DNA from: Zygnema cylindricum
Taxonomy: Eukaryota > Streptophyta > Zygnematophyceae > Zygnematales > Zygnemataceae
DNA length: 38,419 nucleotides
Direction of reading: 5' to 3'
NCBI GenBank assembly: GCA_037447655.1
Contig: JBBHKE010000462.1
Location: 1 to 38,419, forward strand
Every line of letters begins with the position of its first letter. Positions within the stretch are counted from its first letter, which is position 1. Below are positions 22,791 to 34,073 of the stretch, one piece after another. The notes under the pieces were generated by a model, which saw only the letters and a program-made list of their open reading frames with translations, made no database searches and was not told where the DNA came from. The translations under genes and the position numbers were made by a program.

Positions 22791-24323
22791 TACTGTAGCG
22801 ACGCTCGCACAGAAACGCTTAAACTTTTTACGAAACGAACTAAACCAAATTTTTGCCAGTTCGGTTTTATCAAATCGCTCACGAATTAAAACAGGCATGG
22901 TTCGGTCTGATCGATTTGAAAACCGCTTCGTTCGGTTCGATCACGCCAAAATCGTTTTGTCCCCATGTACAACTGTACAAATGTACGAATGTGCCGTGCC
23001 ACAGGAACAAAAGTACATAAAAGGACATATTCTTAATGATGCACGAAATAGGCAGAGAATACGATAGAATTGCCGACACGTCATTGCAGGGCTTTCGTAG
23101 GTGATTCCAGCATTTTTATTTTTTAAGGCTCTGAAGGAATTTGGCCGGTTCGGCAAAATCCATATTTTGGCTTGTAAACCTAGGGCGTGTTCCCATGTAA
23201 CCGAAACTTTGAAACGTTACTTTGGATTTTACCGCAGATTTTACGGTGTACTTTTCAGTGTTCTTATGTCAATCGCTACTTGCGCCTTCATTACTTCAAA
23301 TATGTGACAGTTGTAGACGTCTACAAAATATGCGACAGCCTACGATAGTACGAAACGAAATGTAGACGACCTACGAAACTTCCTAAAATAAGTGACGTCT
23401 ACAAAAACGGCGACGGTTGTAGAGGTCGAGTTTTTTGTGACATTGTAGATGTTTAGGGTTTTGAGAGGTTGCGAAGTCATGCTACACCGTGAATCGTTAT
23501 TAGCCTTATGTACGCTATATCGGCACCCCAAAAATTTGACATTGATACCCGAAATACAGTGATTGAATCTAATTTATCTTTGACATTAATTACGGTTCTA
23601 GTAAAATAGCGTCAATGGAATGACCGTACTGTATTCATTAATAGTGTGGTGTACGGAAAATGTTTGTTCGTACAGCAGTGTACTTCGTGACCGACATCCG
23701 TACGGAAATACTGGTTAACTTATGTCGGTCGCATACAGAGTTGCGCTTAGAAAAATAGCGGAATCCAGTTTCCAAAATAGGCGTTCGCATACATTTAGAA
23801 GTTCGTTTTTGTGTGTGTCAGTGTGAACTGATAACGTGTGCACATGCTAAAAACTGTCCATGTTACATAAACGTAGTGTTGCACACTTACACATGTTGAT
23901 AGTTGAAGAAAGCTAAGTCTAATACGGTGCCCCTTTAACTCTATTTCCGATCCTGCGAGATTAATAGTATATATGTTTACACTATTAAAGTGTTTTTGAG
24001 GGTACATAATGGTAATACCAGACCTTTAAACGAACGAGACGCATATTAGAGTTATGTTTTATTCTAAAATGGGTTATGTTTCAAAAAACAACAACAAATT
24101 AGTGTCATATTGTGTACATATTAGAGTGAATTTACAAAATTTAGAATTGAAAAAACGCGGCGCCTTGAAAACGAGAATTGGTACAAACTAGAGGCATACG
24201 CGGACAGAACACAAAAAATGGATTTTGTGGTCAGACAAATCTTAACCACATCCTCATTTTTTGACGGCATGTTTTTCAATCTCGCATATGCATTTTTACA
24301 CGACGTCGCCATTTTTTTGGCAG

Positions 24324-25034
24324 GATGCGTGTCATCGCCCCGAAGCCTCGTTTAATCTAGCGACATCTAGTAGACTATGGCTCCCACTAGGGTTTAAAGC
24401 GGTAGGCGTTTGGAACGTAATATGGAGGAACAACAATAGAGGTCGAGCCAACATCGTCAGTATGTATTTCCGGGATTATTATGAAATCATTGGTAAGTGC
24501 GCAGCCCAGCATGTTGAGTCATCTCTCTTGCGCTCTCTACCTCTTTGTTCTTCCCCCTTCATTTTCTCTTCCTCTCAATCCTCTAATCTCTCTCTCTACA
24601 AATTCTCCATCTCCCATATTTCTTCCCATTAATCCTCCCTACCCTTTTCTCTTGTTCACTTCTTTCCAGTTTCTCTCTCTCCCTTTTTCTGTCTCATATC
24701 CTTTCTCTGCTTTTCTTTGAGAGTGGTTTTTTTCCTATGTTATTGTCTTTTTCGTTCTGTGTCACTCTCTGTTCTTCTTCTTTTTCACGTAATATTTTTC
24801 AAATCCGCCTACCCCGTACTAATCTGTTATATTTTTTTTGTCTTATGTATTATGAATTGTCATCGATGATGAGGATATATCCGACGGCCGGTTGTATTGT
24901 ATAGCACCCCACGAAAACATGCGATATAGGGAAGAATAAAATATCATGTTGATGGTATTGGACCGTACGAAGGCGCATGGAGTATACCGTTAGGAGCTTT
25001 CCATGGATCTATATTTGTTATCACGGAAGGGTGA
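24324..25034 (+). pseudogene. Decayed two-exon gene fragment, probably captured host sequence
   Basis: Exon-like segment 1 is 24324-24492: acceptor TTTTTTTGGCAG before it, an open frame of 56 codons ending in FRDYYEII, and donor G^GTAAGTG at 24493. It is followed by a 200-bp C/T tract like those next to host exons in this window. Segment 2, about 24862-25034, reads IDDEDISDGRLYCIAPHENM up to a TAA at 24937, then resumes one frame over at 24942 with GIGPYEGAWSIPLGAFHGS and ends in TGA at 25032-25034. The family is not recognised. The acceptor of segment 2 is not clear. It lies on the strand opposite to the transposase and inside the pogo-like element, so capture by the transposon is the simplest reading. 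Confidence 0.5.
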
Positions 25035-25610
25035 TACTTAGTTAGTGTGTGTAAAATATGAAGGTTTTTAAAATTATTTTTAGAGGATTTCCTACTTACA
25101 AGCAGAAACGTTAATAGTTCATGACTATTTAGACCTTTGTTGACTACTGCAGATTAATAGGCCTTAGTTATTTATTTGTTGTAGTTCAATATTGTAAACA
25201 GAGTTTACCATGAAATATAAAATTGATGTATTTCTTTTCCCATTGTTTTAATGAATGCTCGTATTTGTGTCACCTTTTGGTGTATTTTATATTCATTGTG
25301 TGTTTTATAATTGCTTTCATGTTGTTTCGTTGATATTATCGCATTAAAATATATTTGATGTAACTTGCATATTTTCGTTGTAGACATCTGTATATGCTCG
25401 AAATATGATTTTTATTTGTATTTTTTACTTCAGACCGCATATTTTTCTTCATCTTTGATTTTCCTGCATGAAATATTTTGGTTTGATTTTCACTACTCTA
25501 TTAATGGTTTCAGTCTAGCGAAAATGAGATTCTCGACATAGGATTAAGGATGTTATTTGATCACAATAAAATTAATATCCATGTAATTTAAAAACTCAAA
25601 CTGTCTGAAT
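25035..25610. other. AT-rich spacer inside the pogo-like element
   Basis: No open frame with recognisable content and no repeat seen. Confidence 0.5.
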
Positions 25611-26153
25611 CAGCGACGAAACAACCTCGGCGCTGAAAGGTTTCCACAAATGGTTCCATGATTGAATTCAGCGACGACAGACTCTGCTTTGTCAGAGATG
25701 GTGAGAACGTTGTTTTGTCGCTGAAATTCCTTCTAGCGACAAAACATACTTTACTTTCTCAAATATGATAACGATGTTGTGTCGTCGCTAAATTCCATTT
25801 AGCGACGACATAGCCTCTGTTTTGTCAGCTATGATAATAATGTTTTTTCGTCGCTATATTAGTGTCTGTCGCTGAAATTCCTTCTAGCGACAAAACATAT
25901 TTTTTTTTGTGAAATATGATGACGATGTTGTGTCGTCGCTATATTCCATTTAGCGACGACATAGCCTCTGCTTTGTCAGCTATGATAATAATGTTTTTTC
26001 GCGCTAAATTAATTTCATGCGACGACAAATTATCGTCGCTGCAAGAGCAACCATTATTCAGTTCGAAGAATATGGTGTTTATAAAAATAAGCATTGAAAT
26101 TTTTTCGAGAAGGAGGATCAACAAACGACGAAGCATAGTCGTCGCTGATTGGG
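25611..26153. repeat. Array of GTCGTCGCT / AGCGACGAC hairpins
   Basis: Short palindromes such as GTCGCTGAAA..TTCTAGCGAC and GTCGTCGCTAAA..TTTAGCGACGAC recur. Two longer units of about 151 bp begin at 25717 and 25868 and are nearly identical over most of their length. The array lies downstream of the transposase. The same motif recurs at 28470-28660 and 30405-30690 inside transposase intron 1, for example an 11-bp perfect stem at 30410-30434. Confidence 0.85.
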
Positions 26154-26503
26154 TATGTTGTAAATTGCGACAAAATATAAATTTCCATAATACAAGCACA
26201 CTGGAATGTTCAACACCACAAGAACAACAGATGAAGGTAAATACATGATAATTTTGTAACATATATCAAATTCCACGACATACAAGGGTTTTTTACTTCA
26301 TAAAAAACAAAATCATATTTTCCTATATAAAAGACCATACACACATACGAAGTCTGCTCTATCCTAAGAACTCAAATAATACTGGACTCCTTGAACTGTC
26401 TACATTTATCTGGCACCAGTTTAACTACTATTCCTTCGCTATAATTAAACTACCAACACCAAACTAATATATATTAAAAAAAAAACGCAATCAAGTATTA
26501 TGT

Positions 26504-29500
26504 TTAAAACTCGTTGCCGCTCATCCCTCCCTCATTGAAAATGTTGTCTTGTTGACTGTCGGCATCTTCAATATTTTGGAGGAATTCCCTTGCCCTCGGG
26601 CATGGAGGTTCCACAGCTTCGCCTTCGAAGTGGTTGCGATATTCGCTGATTATGCCTTGCGGTTGTTGTGTGAGCATGTCTTCATCCCACTTTCCGTCGC
26701 GTAGAGACAAGCCACATTGAATCATGGCTTTTCTTGCATAACTCATTCCGTTTTTGTCTCTCATCGCATAGACCTCTCGGATGGAGTCCCTCGCCAATTT
26801 AAAAAAAAACGCTTTACCGGGTCCAACCAATTTACCGGACCATCCACGGCTAGAAGGTTTAGCCCATTGACCGTTCTCAATTCCTTTCGCCTTCCAACTA
26901 TCCCAAATGCGACTCCACACGTCCTTGATTTTGGAAATCACGAAGGAGTCGGCCGCTTGAACAAGATGTGTTGCATTAGGTGGAAAATAGTGTAACACGG
27001 TGTTCTTGGCCTCTAGAACTCGCTCCAACTCGTCGGACGTGTTGTGACCACCGCAGTTGTCCAGAAATATAATTTTTTGACGTCCATCTCGATCCCCTAG
27101 GTAAGACCTTGCCTCTTCGACCCATTGTGGGAACACCGTTTTATCATTCCACCCCTTCGGACCGGTCCGGTAACAAACGCCTGCGAATATATATAATACA
27201 CAAACAAAGGGAAAAAAATTATCATTTTGAAATGCTTGCTTACATATGCATTACCGGGAAAGTAAGCTACGTGTACCATAGAAACCTTAAAATATGAGTT
27301 ATTACTTTAGATAAGAGAAATCAGAGTGTTAAAGAAGAAAAAAACACATATTTTGTAGTAGGAGAAGGGGAGAGGAGGTATGCGAGAGCTAGGTAAAGAG
27401 ATATACACAAAAACATTAAACATAAAAACATGGTTAGAGATAAATAGATAAATATCCATCAAAGCCAAGAAGACATAATACATAAAAGGAAAACATTAGA
27501 TGAGGGAGAAAAAACACACCGGGGACGTTGTCCGGTAAACCTTGTATCGGGTAACTTCTTGCTCGATTTGCAAAAATTATCATTGGGTTCTCGATACGAG
27601 CGTTCATCCCTCCACTTAGTCGCACCATGAGAGTCATGGACTCTCCTCCTCCGGCAACATCAGCGTATTTCACCACTTCGTCCCCTCTAAACCCCAAAGT
27701 TTTTCCATTATCGATGTTGACTATCATGTGAGTTTCATCCATGTTTTTCATGAGGTCTTCGTTGAAAAGTCCTGTTATACATTCGCCGCCAAGCCAAAAC
27801 AAATGTAGTTATTTTGGGTTTACGCCGTCAAGTATGGAATAAAACGAAAACAATACACAAAAAAAAAGAAACGTCATTAAACTATATTCGTAAAGAAACT
27901 CACCGGATTTAAACCCCCGCTTTAGAACGCCCATGTGGAAGGCTACGGTACGCTCAATGTATTCCTCTTTCTCGGGACTACATTGTAGTTTCCCCTTTTG
28001 TGCACGCACAACGATGTTGTGCTTCTCTTGACACCTCTGCACCCACCTTTTATTTATAATTGGATGTATTTCCGACCCGTCCTTGTTGAACCATTCCGGG
28101 CCGTACTCTTTCCTCCTTTCTCTTATTATGTCCCTAGGGATGTCCCCGAGAATTGTGGTGGACATCTTCATTCTCCCTTTCTTAAAACGTTCGAAATCCG
28201 AAAGTAACTCCTCGTGTATAACCGTGACCCAAGCGGCTTCTTTCCTTCCTCGTCCCGGCAAAGCCTTGGTAACCCCCACCGATCTCGTCCCAAAACTAGA
28301 AGTAGAGAACGTCCGGGTTGTCTCTCGTATTTCGTCAAGGGTGGACCTCCTCTCTACCCACCATCGCTTAGCCTTTTGGTACCCTGTAAACAATTAATAA
28401 TGTCAAAAGTATTAATGAGTTTCTTGAATGGAAAGTCGTTTAAATAAATGAAACCACTCTAAGAGGAAACGACAATTTTCAGCGACAAAAATTTGCTGTC
28501 GCAGATTCAGCGGCGAAAGAAACACGTCGTTATATCTGCAAAATTACATTTTTATTTAACAACATCGTTGATACGTAGTAAGCTGCCGACTACCAATGAG
28601 AATTTTTCACTTCGCCGACGAACCAGCGACGACCTTGTGTCGTCGTTAAGCTGGGAAAGATGAATAGCAAACACAATGGCGATATCAGAAATACCAAATG
28701 GACGACTAAAAGTCGAATTTAAATTTATTTTGTGAAAAGAAAAGAGAGAAATATTAAATTTACACTTGCATGAATAAAAAAAAAAAAAAATAACAAAACA
28801 TTGTGGCACCCAATGTAGGCTGAGTGCTAAATCGGGGTACCTCTCTTTCGAATGAAGTACACGAAATTGACCCTCGTCATCTCCCATCAACGTCGCCTAA
28901 TGGCAGCAAGCTCTCGAGTTAAATTATTAATTAAGCGACGAACCGTTATCATCGCTATTTCTTGCGCCTCCAAACGGCGATGGAGATTTTGAACTTCATT
29001 CCTCAATCGGTCTACTTTCGGTGGTGGAGGGGGCTCATCAACATGTGGGACCCTCGGAATTTCCCAAAGATACGTACGCCTCACTTGCACATTTCGGAAG
29101 CGTTGTAAGACCGCACTTCGAGCATCTAAAAACTCGTTTAGCTCCGGAGTACGAATTGCACGACGTAGAATGGTAAATAACCGTGGGTCCCAAGGGTGAT
29201 AATGTCGGATTAATTCCGGGACATCTATTTCAAATCCAATCGGTCGGCGTACAATCCATGTGAAACGTTCGTCATTAGGCTGAAAATGCCTAATGTATGG
29301 GAAATTTGACGCATGGTTGTATGATGCGATGTACAGCCATGTTGGGTGGGCAGGGACATCCGGGTGAATGTCGAGAATTTCCGGGACGGGGTTCAACCAC
29401 CGGTCAATAGGCCTCGCTTCCCCGTAACGCCAATAGTCCAGCCATTCCTCGACCGGGATGTAATGGGCTTCCGTCGGTCGAAAGCCATCCATGGCCTCAT

Positions 29501-31363
29501 CTTCGACTGGAGGCGGGAAAAACCAATCGAGTTCTTTCTCTCGAATTACCACATCACGCTCGGCCGGAATTTGAGGTCTTTGTACCGCCACGAGAGCTCT
29601 ATCACGATTCGGTGATGGGGGAAAAGCAACAACCTCGTCGTCGTCTCGATATTCTTCTTCCACGCGTCTCTCCGAGCTCTCCGAAGATTGCCGATCCGAG
29701 GTTGAGGGATCGTCATCGTATCTTGCGACCGGAATGTCGAGGATTCGGTTTGTTCCGGTTCTCCCTCCTCTTCCGTAGGCTCCTCCCCTTCCTCAATAGA
29801 CTCGTCCGACGCAGTTCTTGAGGGTTCCTATTCCTCGTCTACCTCCTTACCCTCTTCTACTTCGCGGACACCTTCTTCGTTTGCTCTAATCCCTTCATTT
29901 GGTAAATCCCCTTCAGACACACTTCCCCTTATTACCCTCTCCGTGCCCGTCCTTTCCCTCCCCACCGCCTCAGTTTCCTCCATATCATCTATGTCAACAC
30001 TCGATTCTTCCCCCTCCCTCAAAACCAACTCAATTCTAACCCTTTCCCTACCGCTCTCTTTCGGTTCCACCCTATTCCCTAGCAGTCCTTCGGTTGCACC
30101 CCTTTCTCTCTCTAAGTTCTCCCCTCCACGTATGTCACCCCCCATCTCGGTTGCCGTTGGTAGTGGACAAAATCGCCTCGGAATGGCAGAGCGCGCTCGT
30201 TTGAATGGTCGTTGGCCGCCCTCCATTTAAAAAAAAAAACTATTTTTTAAGCGAAAAAATTGAAAAAACACAATTGTGGGAGTGAAACACAACCTAAAAG
30301 ACGCTCTTTTATTCAGACCTAAACCTAGACAGTCCAACTGTAAAAATAGTCCAATACTTACAGTTAGAAAATTGAACCGTTGGCCCTGCGACTTATAAAC
30401 TGACATTCGAGCGACGACAGAATGTCGTCGCTCGTTCGACTCTATTCGAGTTTCCCGATATTGGTTCGACGAAACAACGTCGTCGTCCGTGAATTACATT
30501 CGTGAATACCAACGTTGGATAATTTGAATTAATGTCGTCGGTGGTTTAGTCTAAACGACGAACCACTCTCGTCCGTCATTTGCACTTTCGACCTAATGAG
30601 GTATCCTCATCCATTCAATTATTTTGTCGTATCTATCATTGAAGCGCCGACATGATGTCGTCGCCTCCACCGCGACAAAGATACGCCATCGCTAGTACGC
30701 TGCCGCCATAAAGAAATCGCAAGACACTTGGGAAATAATACTAAAAAACAACAAAACAATGCAAAGTAGTCGACAACATAGAAAAACACGCACTAATGGA
30801 GAGTTAGTGAGAAGTCAGTATGCAGTTTGAGAGAGAAAGGCGACGTTCAAAAATAATACTGTGCAAAACATTTAAAAGCACAACAAAGTTAAAATATAAC
30901 AACACATTGTGAACGAGAATAATAACACAAAAGGAAGGAGGAAACGCAATCATGTAATAAATGGGAAAACGTTTGCTTGAAATGGCTTACTTGTACCGTA
31001 CACTCCGGTAAAATGCTCGGGAAACTTTCTTATGGTCCTTGGAATGAGTTCAGCTGAGCCGTTATTTTCAGAGTCCTTCAACATCCAGTGTATTACTCGC
31101 ATCCGAGTTGCCTTAGTCGACACGTGTTGAACTTTACGGTGAGAGACACGTCCTCTGGTATTGGCTGAGAACGGAAAAAAACCTTCCACAATGGCCGCCG
31201 GGTCTACCGACGTTTGGATTTCCGCCTCACTCTCATCCTCGTTCGGAAGTGCGTTTTCCTCAACGTTCCTCTCATTTTCCTCATCTTGTTCAACCTGAGC
31301 GTTATGGGGATTGTTGTTGTTATTGCCCGGATTGGCACCCCAAATTCTATTAAGGGTCCACAT
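26504..31363 (-). CDS. pogo-like DDE transposase, four exons, apparently intact
   Basis: Inferred exons: 31363-30991, 28383-27904, 27771-27520 and 27180-26504. Introns are GTAAG..TTTACAG, GTGAG..TAACAG and GTGTG..TTCGCAG. Lengths 373, 480, 252 and 677 sum to 1782, giving 593 residues with no stop. The N-terminal third is polar and acidic. Residues about 125-284 form a helix-turn-helix-type DNA-binding region (KRWW near 130-133, then a PGRGRK segment, then NKRWVQR). The DDE core has NMDETH (Asp296), FLDNCGGH (Asp409) and QAADSF (Asp446), that is DD36D, as in the DDE_1/pogo/Tigger group. This class cuts at the ends of TA-flanked elements in the nucleus. The start is the first ATG after an in-frame TAA; an upstream non-coding exon is possible (acceptor near 31384). 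The weakest point is the 2.6-kb first intron, because exon 1 is joined only by splice-site and frame logic. Confidence 0.75.
28887..30226 (-). CDS. Uncharacterised second ORF of the pogo-like transposon
   Basis: I do not recognise this protein. It starts at ATG 30226 with a basic patch (RPFKRARSAIPRR), followed by a strongly Glu/Arg-rich segment to about 29740, then an aromatic and proline-rich domain (DWFFPPPVED, then EWLDYWRY, then HPTWLYIASYNH) and a C-terminal heptad-like helix (about 29010-28890) that could be a coiled coil. A TAG at 29828-29830 and a frame change between about 29785 and 29700 separate the two halves. A short intron using the GTAGAC donor near 29845 could remove both, or the gene is broken; the sequence does not decide. 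The downstream frame is open from 29792 to 28887 without an early ATG, which argues that the halves belong together. It lies on the same strand inside transposase intron 1, flanked by GTCGTCGCT hairpins. By position it may be an accessory DNA-binding or partner protein, but this is inference. Confidence 0.5.
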
Positions 31364-31383
31364 ACTCTCAAACACTTAATATC

Positions 31384-32400
31384 ACCTAAAAAATAAGAAG
31401 TAGGAGCAGCCGAAACAAGGAATATGGCAACCCAAGCAAATGAGGAAGAAGTAGCGATTGTGTTGTTGCCATTATCACAAATACATTTATATAATGCACG
31501 AAATGCAAATGAAAATGATTTTGCGCGGTAATAATGGAGGGATTTGCCATTTTAAATTTTTCGTTTAAAATCCAAAATTTGAATTTTAGCACGGCTTTCA
31601 ATTTAAAAATATTTCAATACGCAGGAAATAGAAGCGGGTTGTCGTAAAAATTTGCTTCAAAATTGCCAAAATATTTCAAAACTTACGTCGTCGGTGTAAT
31701 GTTCATAGCGCCATGGAAACACCTCCAGTTTACAAGTTGTACGGCAAAAGGATGATTGGAAAAAATGCGGCGTCGTTACCCCGACAATCGGTTGTTTTAA
31801 CGTCATCTGTGAAACGCGACCAACTTTGGGAATGCGTGGATGATGAACATGCCACGTGTTTTCGGTAACAACCAATGATAATCTTACGACGGCGCATGAT
31901 CAGCTTTCGTCGCTGTATTACCGCCAATTAGAATTAACATGTATCCTAATATGTGTTTTTTGGTCGTTTTACGTTCAATTAGAATTAACATGATACTAAT
32001 ATGAGGTTGGTTTGACGTTTGAATTAAGTAAACGCATCCTTATTAGTCTTAAGTCCCAATATTACAATGCATTGATTCTAATAGAGCAACCCACCGGGCA
32101 CCTTATTAAGATTAAGGGTCCTCATTTAACATCACACAACGTTCGTTCTCTCCGTGAACGACAAGGAAATGAAAATCAATCACTGAGTTCAATGTACGTT
32201 ATGTGGAACGAAACGTACACATATAATGCCTCCCGTTATAGTTTCGTTCATTGTACAATACAAATCTAACTAAATGGACATATTGAAATTCTACGGTTTC
32301 GTAGCGTTGTAGCGTAACTGCGTTTTACAGCTCGATGCATAGAGTCGACTTTACGACGTGACAATGAACGTTTCGCATATGTTGTACTCGCACCTATTTT
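31384..32400. other. Upstream region of the transposase gene
   Basis: Holds possible 5' UTR signals on the minus strand: an acceptor CTTATTTTTTAG near 31386 and a donor GAC^GTAAGT near 31684, which could remove an intron of about 300 bp. A 25-bp direct duplication around TTAGAATTAACATG occurs near 31928 and 31979. No other gene seen. Confidence 0.35.
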
Positions 32401-33029
32401 ACTGTAATCAGGAAACAAATTTTGTTATCGCTAATTGTTTGTGTAATTGAGGTAACAAATCTTGTTATTGCTAACTGTTTGTGTAATTTAGGTAACCATT
32501 TTTGTTATCGCTAATTGTTTGTGTAATTTAGGTAACAATTCTTGTTATCGCTAACAGTTTGTGTAATTTAGGTAACAATTCTTGTTACCGCTAACTGTTT
32601 GTGTAGTTTAGGTAACAATTCTTGTTATCGCTAACTGTTTGTGTAATTTAGGTAACAATTATTGTTATCGCTAACTGTTTTTCTAATTTAGGAAACAATT
32701 TTTGTTATCGCTAATTGTTTGTGTAATTTAGGTAACAATTCTTGTTATTGCTAACTATTTGTGTAATTTAGGTAACAATTCTTGTTATCGCTAACTGTTT
32801 GTGTAATTTAGGTAACAATTCTTGTTATTGCTAACTGTTTGTGTAATTTAGGTAACAATGATTGTTATCGCTAACTTTTTTTGTAATTTAGGTAACAATT
32901 CTTGTTAATGCTAACAATTTGTGTAATTTAGGTTACAATTCTTGTTATCGCTAACAGATTATATAATTTAGGTAACAATTCTTGTTATCGCTAACTGTTT
33001 GTGTAATTTAGGCAACAATTATTGTTAAC
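32401..33029. repeat. 40-bp minisatellite, about 15.7 copies
   Basis: Units start GTGTAATTTAGGTAACAATT and continue CTTGTTATCGCTAACTGTTT. They keep an exact 40-bp phase (32441, 32481, 32521 and so on to 33001) with point substitutions only and no indels. It lies 380 bp inside the right end of the pogo-like element. Each unit can fold (GTAACAATTCTTGTTA). Confidence 0.97.
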
Positions 33030-34073
33030 CGCGTGCGAAACAAACGCTTATTAGAGTCACGAATGAAATTAAGTGAAAGTACACATACCCGTACATTTCG
33101 ACAATTTATACTCATACCTATTTTAGTGTATAATTATGTACGGTGTAATGATTGTGTATTCGCATACCCGAAATAGAATTATGGATTTTTACAGGGGATG
33201 GACGCCACGTCGTACGAAATGTCAGATTTTGTACTTCTACCTATTTTACCGTATATGCTACGAAGACGGATCATGTATACCCAAATCAGCGTTATGGAGA
33301 AATTACAATTAAACATTATTTTGAAAATGGTATTGATACAAAAATTAGAGTACATGACACTAATTCATTATATACACTAATAATTTCTATACGCTAATAA
33401 CGATTCACGGTGTACCTTGCGATGTCATCAACACGTAAACTTTCCCCCATGGCTTCCGGATTTCTTTTTCTTACCATTTATCATTCGATATGCCATCAAA
33501 ATGAGACCAAAAATATAATAAAAAAAAGGAAAAATATATATCTTTCATTTGATACCATTATTGTTGCATTTCATTTAGAGATGAGAGAAATAGGAGCGGT
33601 CGAATGAAAAAGACGGGGAGAGACAAGGACGTTGTAAATTTTTGCAAAGGACCCATGAATGAAAGTGGAGGTCCGAGACCCCAACGAATTTTTTTCCTTA
33701 CATGCTTGTCATTTTTGTACGTACATGCGCATGATGAGCATGTAAAAAAATAGCGTGTACTCTCCCTCGTTCCAAAATTTTCGAAGACGTTTCACGTGTG
33801 CAATACATGCTTTCTATTCGTCGATGGGTGTTATTTTGGTTAAAATCAGATCGCGATTTGGTTCCATTACAACTGTGAAGATGAGCTGGAAGTGGGTCGC
33901 GATGATAATAACGCCAAATTGTCGTACCTTCCAAGTTCCAAGATGACTCAAAATGTACTTGTGTTTTTGCCCATTTTTTATACGGCGTAATAATATTTTC
34001 TCGTTGGAATTCCCATTTTTTGTGAAAACTACGAAAAAAAACCCTTACTTGAACACATGGGAACACGCCCCTA

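Larger units (their letters stand above)
23485..33412 (-). mobile_element. 9.9-kb pogo-like (Tc1/mariner superfamily) transposon
   Basis: TA at 23483-23484 and 33413-33414 flank perfect 20-bp inverted ends CACCGTGAATCGTTATTAGC. It carries a DDE transposase (26504-31363, minus), a second ORF in the transposase intron (28887-30226, minus), a decayed gene fragment (24324-25034, plus), GTCGTCGCT hairpin arrays and a 40-bp minisatellite. TA duplications and a DD36D triad fit the pogo branch of Tc1/mariner. The related Harbinger-like copy at 35873-36810 lacks these 9.9 kb, which gives independent support for the borders. Near-perfect ends plus an open transposase frame suggest a recent insertion. 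Confidence 0.85.
23183..34070. mobile_element. Harbinger-like element, split by the pogo-like insertion
   Basis: CTA at 23180-23182 and 34071-34073 flank 16-bp perfect inverted ends GGGCGTGTTCCCATGT. Without the insertion (23485-33412 plus one TA) it is about 0.96 kb, close to the related intact copy at 35873-36810 (938 bp). The left part (23183-23484) aligns with 35873-36140, for example ACGGTTGTAGA and TTTTTTGTGACATTGTAGATG; the right part (33415-34070) aligns with 36141-36810. No transposase of its own. Confidence 0.8.

Noticed and set aside
29943-30230. Ser/Pro-rich frame on the plus strand
   Set aside because: It is the antisense of the Glu/Arg-rich part of the transposon's second ORF.
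31657-31875. 72-codon minus frame ending at a GTAAGT donor, as a coding first exon of the transposase
   Set aside because: A TAA lies in frame just before the transposase ATG at 31363, so it could only be 5' UTR.
32401-33029. CRISPR-like array
   Set aside because: The units are contiguous 40-bp direct repeats without spacers, in a eukaryotic transposon.
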